Shown here in pieces: positions 44,209 to 45,091 of a DNA stretch of 45,091 nt. The notes beneath the pieces were generated by a model that was not told where the DNA came from, ran no database searches, and worked only from the letters and a program-made list of their open reading frames with translations. Each line of letters starts with the position of its first letter. Position 1 is the first letter of the stretch. This DNA is from Pelargonium nanum (taxonomy: Eukaryota > Streptophyta > Magnoliopsida > Geraniales > Geraniaceae). The stretch is taken from NCBI GenBank assembly GCA_036897485.1, contig JAYMTF010000210.1, positions 1-45,091 on the forward strand, written 5' to 3'. Made by a program: the position numbers and the translations under genes.

Positions 44209-45091
44209 GTTAGTATTTTGTTTAAATTTTAATCATATATAGTTTAATTAAGCCGCTAATTGTTTAATTTTGACTAAAAATATACCGATAATATATATCA
44301 TGACATATCATCAACAATCTTACTTTCCGACGCGTTGAATCTGAACCATTTTAATGTGATATTCAAATTTGATTGAATTTTATGGCTCGTTGTAATCGAT
44401 CAGATGAAAGGTAATTAGTATATATATAAATATATACTTCACGATACAAAATTATATTTTTTTTTTGGACGGTTTTATTCTTATTTGCACAATTGTTTGT
44501 GTGTTTAGTTAAGTGTTTCTAGTTTTGATTAGGTTAATACATTTATATTTACATGTTAGTTTGTTTTCCATTATTGAAAATTTGTGTGCCTCCTTTCTCT
44601 TGTCCCAAAGTGATCAATTGATTTCAGTTCTTTAATTTGTGGGTTTTCAAAGTTTTCATGGTAATGGTATTGCTTCAAAATCCTCAGAGAGAAAGGTGCA
44701 ATGAATGCTTTCTCAATAAGTCTAATATATATTACTACTAAAATATACATTTGGTTTTCCTCTTCTTCTTTTTTCCCTTTAACCTTTCTCTTTATATGAA
44801 AATAAAATTGTAAGTGAAAAAAATAAGCTATAACTATTAGATGATTAATTAGATTTAAAAGGTCAAGTAAATATTTGAAAATAAACATATCATATTCTCA
44901 ACAATGAATGAGTGATGTTATACTTATAAATAAATTTGTGTGTGATTTTTGCAAAATTTTATTTTGTAGTAACATGCTTACACTTTTGTTAACACAAGTA
45001 TTCGAGCCCAGCTTTGCTCGGGTATCGTATTTTTTAAAATATTATTAAAAAAATATTTTATCTTACAATTGATTAACTCATTTTTGTCCAC
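44209..45091 (+). other. Intron 4 of the MADS gene, to the window end
   Basis: After the donor AAAGGTTAGT at 44209 no next exon of the K domain could be found, so the window appears to end inside a long intron of at least 880 bases. A small hairpin (CGAGC with GCTCG around CCAGCTTT, about 45002-45019) may mark the edge of a mobile element that continues beyond the window. Confidence 0.55.

Overview
The window is nuclear DNA of a core eudicot plant. Genes are split by many AT-rich GT-AG introns, the intergenic DNA is AT-rich, and plant-specific families are present: CC-NBS-LRR, CYP714, PHF1, SEX4, SIAMESE-related and a B-class MADS gene. It also carries Stowaway MITEs, tRNA-derived SINEs and copia relics. 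The species cannot be fixed. A TM6-type B-class MADS gene argues against Brassicaceae.

Layout. (i) 1-8.9 kb is an immune-receptor region. An NLR start codon on the minus strand sits at the very edge of the window, and a second minus-strand CC-NBS-LRR (3658-6493) has a nearly identical 5' end and promoter, so the two are tandem duplicates. The second NLR has a 1-base frameshift near codon 35. Between them lies a decayed CYP714 cytochrome P450 pseudogene. (ii) 9.1-36.1 kb is a gene-dense block of four plus-strand genes whose exons I traced to base resolution: PHF1 (10 exons, 393 aa), SEX4 (14 exons, 377 aa), a large GT4-like glycosyltransferase (14 exons, 1034 aa), and a putative DNA-binding protein like Arabidopsis At3g52170 (4 coding exons, 515 aa). 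From memory, the Arabidopsis counterparts of PHF1, SEX4 and the DNA-binding gene are neighbours (At3g52190, At3g52180, At3g52170), so this is probably conserved microsynteny with the glycosyltransferase lying between. (iii) 36.1-45.1 kb is sparse. It holds an intronless SIAMESE-related CDK inhibitor, a copia RNase H relic, a SINE-like element, and the first four exons of a TM6/AP3-lineage MADS-box gene that runs off the window.

The genes do not form one pathway. PHF1 serves phosphate-transporter exit from the ER, and a P1BS-type site lies about 260 bp upstream of its start. SEX4 dephosphorylates starch glucan in plastids. The SMR gene restrains the cell cycle and the MADS gene acts in flower organ identity.

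The most notable signals are a probable U12-type intron in SEX4, a six-copy 25-residue coding repeat whose first two copies open with consensus splice-donor sequence, one Stowaway family in opposite orientations in neighbouring genes, two Au-type SINEs in PHF1 introns, the NLR frameshift, and a 138-bp tandem repeat. I found no convincing sign of a wholly new biological system.
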